A stretch of DNA of 64,000 nt from Acidimicrobiia bacterium (GTDB taxonomy: Bacteria > Actinomycetota > Acidimicrobiia > IMCC26256 > JAGPDB01), in contig JAGPDB010000008.1 of the NCBI GenBank assembly GCA_018057765.1, positions 1-64,000 on the forward strand. The letters run 5' to 3'. The notes under the pieces were generated by a model. That model did not search any database and was not told the DNA's origin. It worked only from the letters and a program-made list of their open reading frames with translations. This document shows, piece after piece, positions 63,957-64,000 of this stretch; within the stretch, counting starts at the first letter, position 1, and each line of letters starts with the position of its first letter. Both the position numbers and the translations under genes were made by a program.

Positions 63957-64000
63957 TTCTTGTTGTGTACCGACTTTCGTTGGGCACACTAACGCTCCGA

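Noticed and set aside
1-64000. tRNA, rRNA, CRISPR arrays, insertion sequences, phage genes
   Set aside because: I looked for GGTTCGAATCC-type T-arms, regular spaced repeats, transposase or integrase motifs and saw none.

Overview
The window is an AT-rich (roughly one-third GC by eye), gene-dense stretch of chromosome, nearly all of it on the minus strand. It reads as a streamlined actinobacterium. The glmM-glmS-acpS-alr-tsaE/B-rimI-tsaD-groES and guaB3-guaA order matches the order I know from Mycobacterium and relatives. A mycothiol-type PIG-L deacetylase, an actinobacterial IMPDH-like GuaB3, a DUF4190-like protein and many leaderless start codons (a TANNNT box 5-7 nt before the ATG) point the same way. 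Low GC, small spacers and single-copy housekeeping genes would suit a marine lineage such as Actinomarinales, but that assignment is inference.

Layout by region. 1-9.5 kb: a mixed block (GNAT, a 2-hydroxyacid dehydrogenase-like protein, MFS transporter, CsaA, XseB/XseA, PIG-L deacetylase, rhodanese, Ogt, malate dehydrogenase, an unknown, NADP-isocitrate dehydrogenase). 9.6-16.5 kb: small unknowns, folD, purH, purN, a DUF4190-like protein, sucD and sucC. 16.6-23.9 kb: a PcrA/UvrD helicase between two exported small proteins, then guaA, guaB3 and a Nudix hydrolase. 24-35 kb: groES with a CIRCE operator and no groEL, the t6A genes, family 4 UDG, an alpha/beta hydrolase, alr, acpS, a giant GlmS and GlmM. 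35-38 kb: rpsI, rplM, an unknown and truA. 38-45.3 kb: the cell-surface block, with a GT2+GT39 fusion broken by a frameshift, a large NHL/GLUG surface protein broken by one in-frame stop, and a GNAT. 45.3-63.9 kb: a nearly complete run of ribosomal protein genes (rplQ-rpoA-rpsD-rpsK-rpsM-rpmJ-infA; adk-secY; rplO back to rplC). Three non-ribosomal genes are inserted in it: an HD-like protein, a HAD phosphatase behind a TPP riboswitch, and an unknown.

The genes cover TCA-cycle steps (icd, sucCD, mdh), one-carbon and purine synthesis (folD, purN, purH, guaB3, guaA), envelope precursors (glmM, glmS, alr, acpS), translation and tRNA modification (tsaB/D/E, truA, ribosomal genes) and DNA repair (xseAB, ogt, udg, pcrA).

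The points most worth following up are the TPP-riboswitch-controlled HAD phosphatase inside the spc operon, the 1136-residue GlmS with an insertion in the glutaminase domain and a long C-terminal extension, the nested double NHL propeller protein with its internal stop, the frameshifted glycosyltransferase, a decayed gene behind rplQ, and a set of short intergenic hairpins and related repeats. I saw no tRNA, rRNA, CRISPR array, transposase or phage gene.
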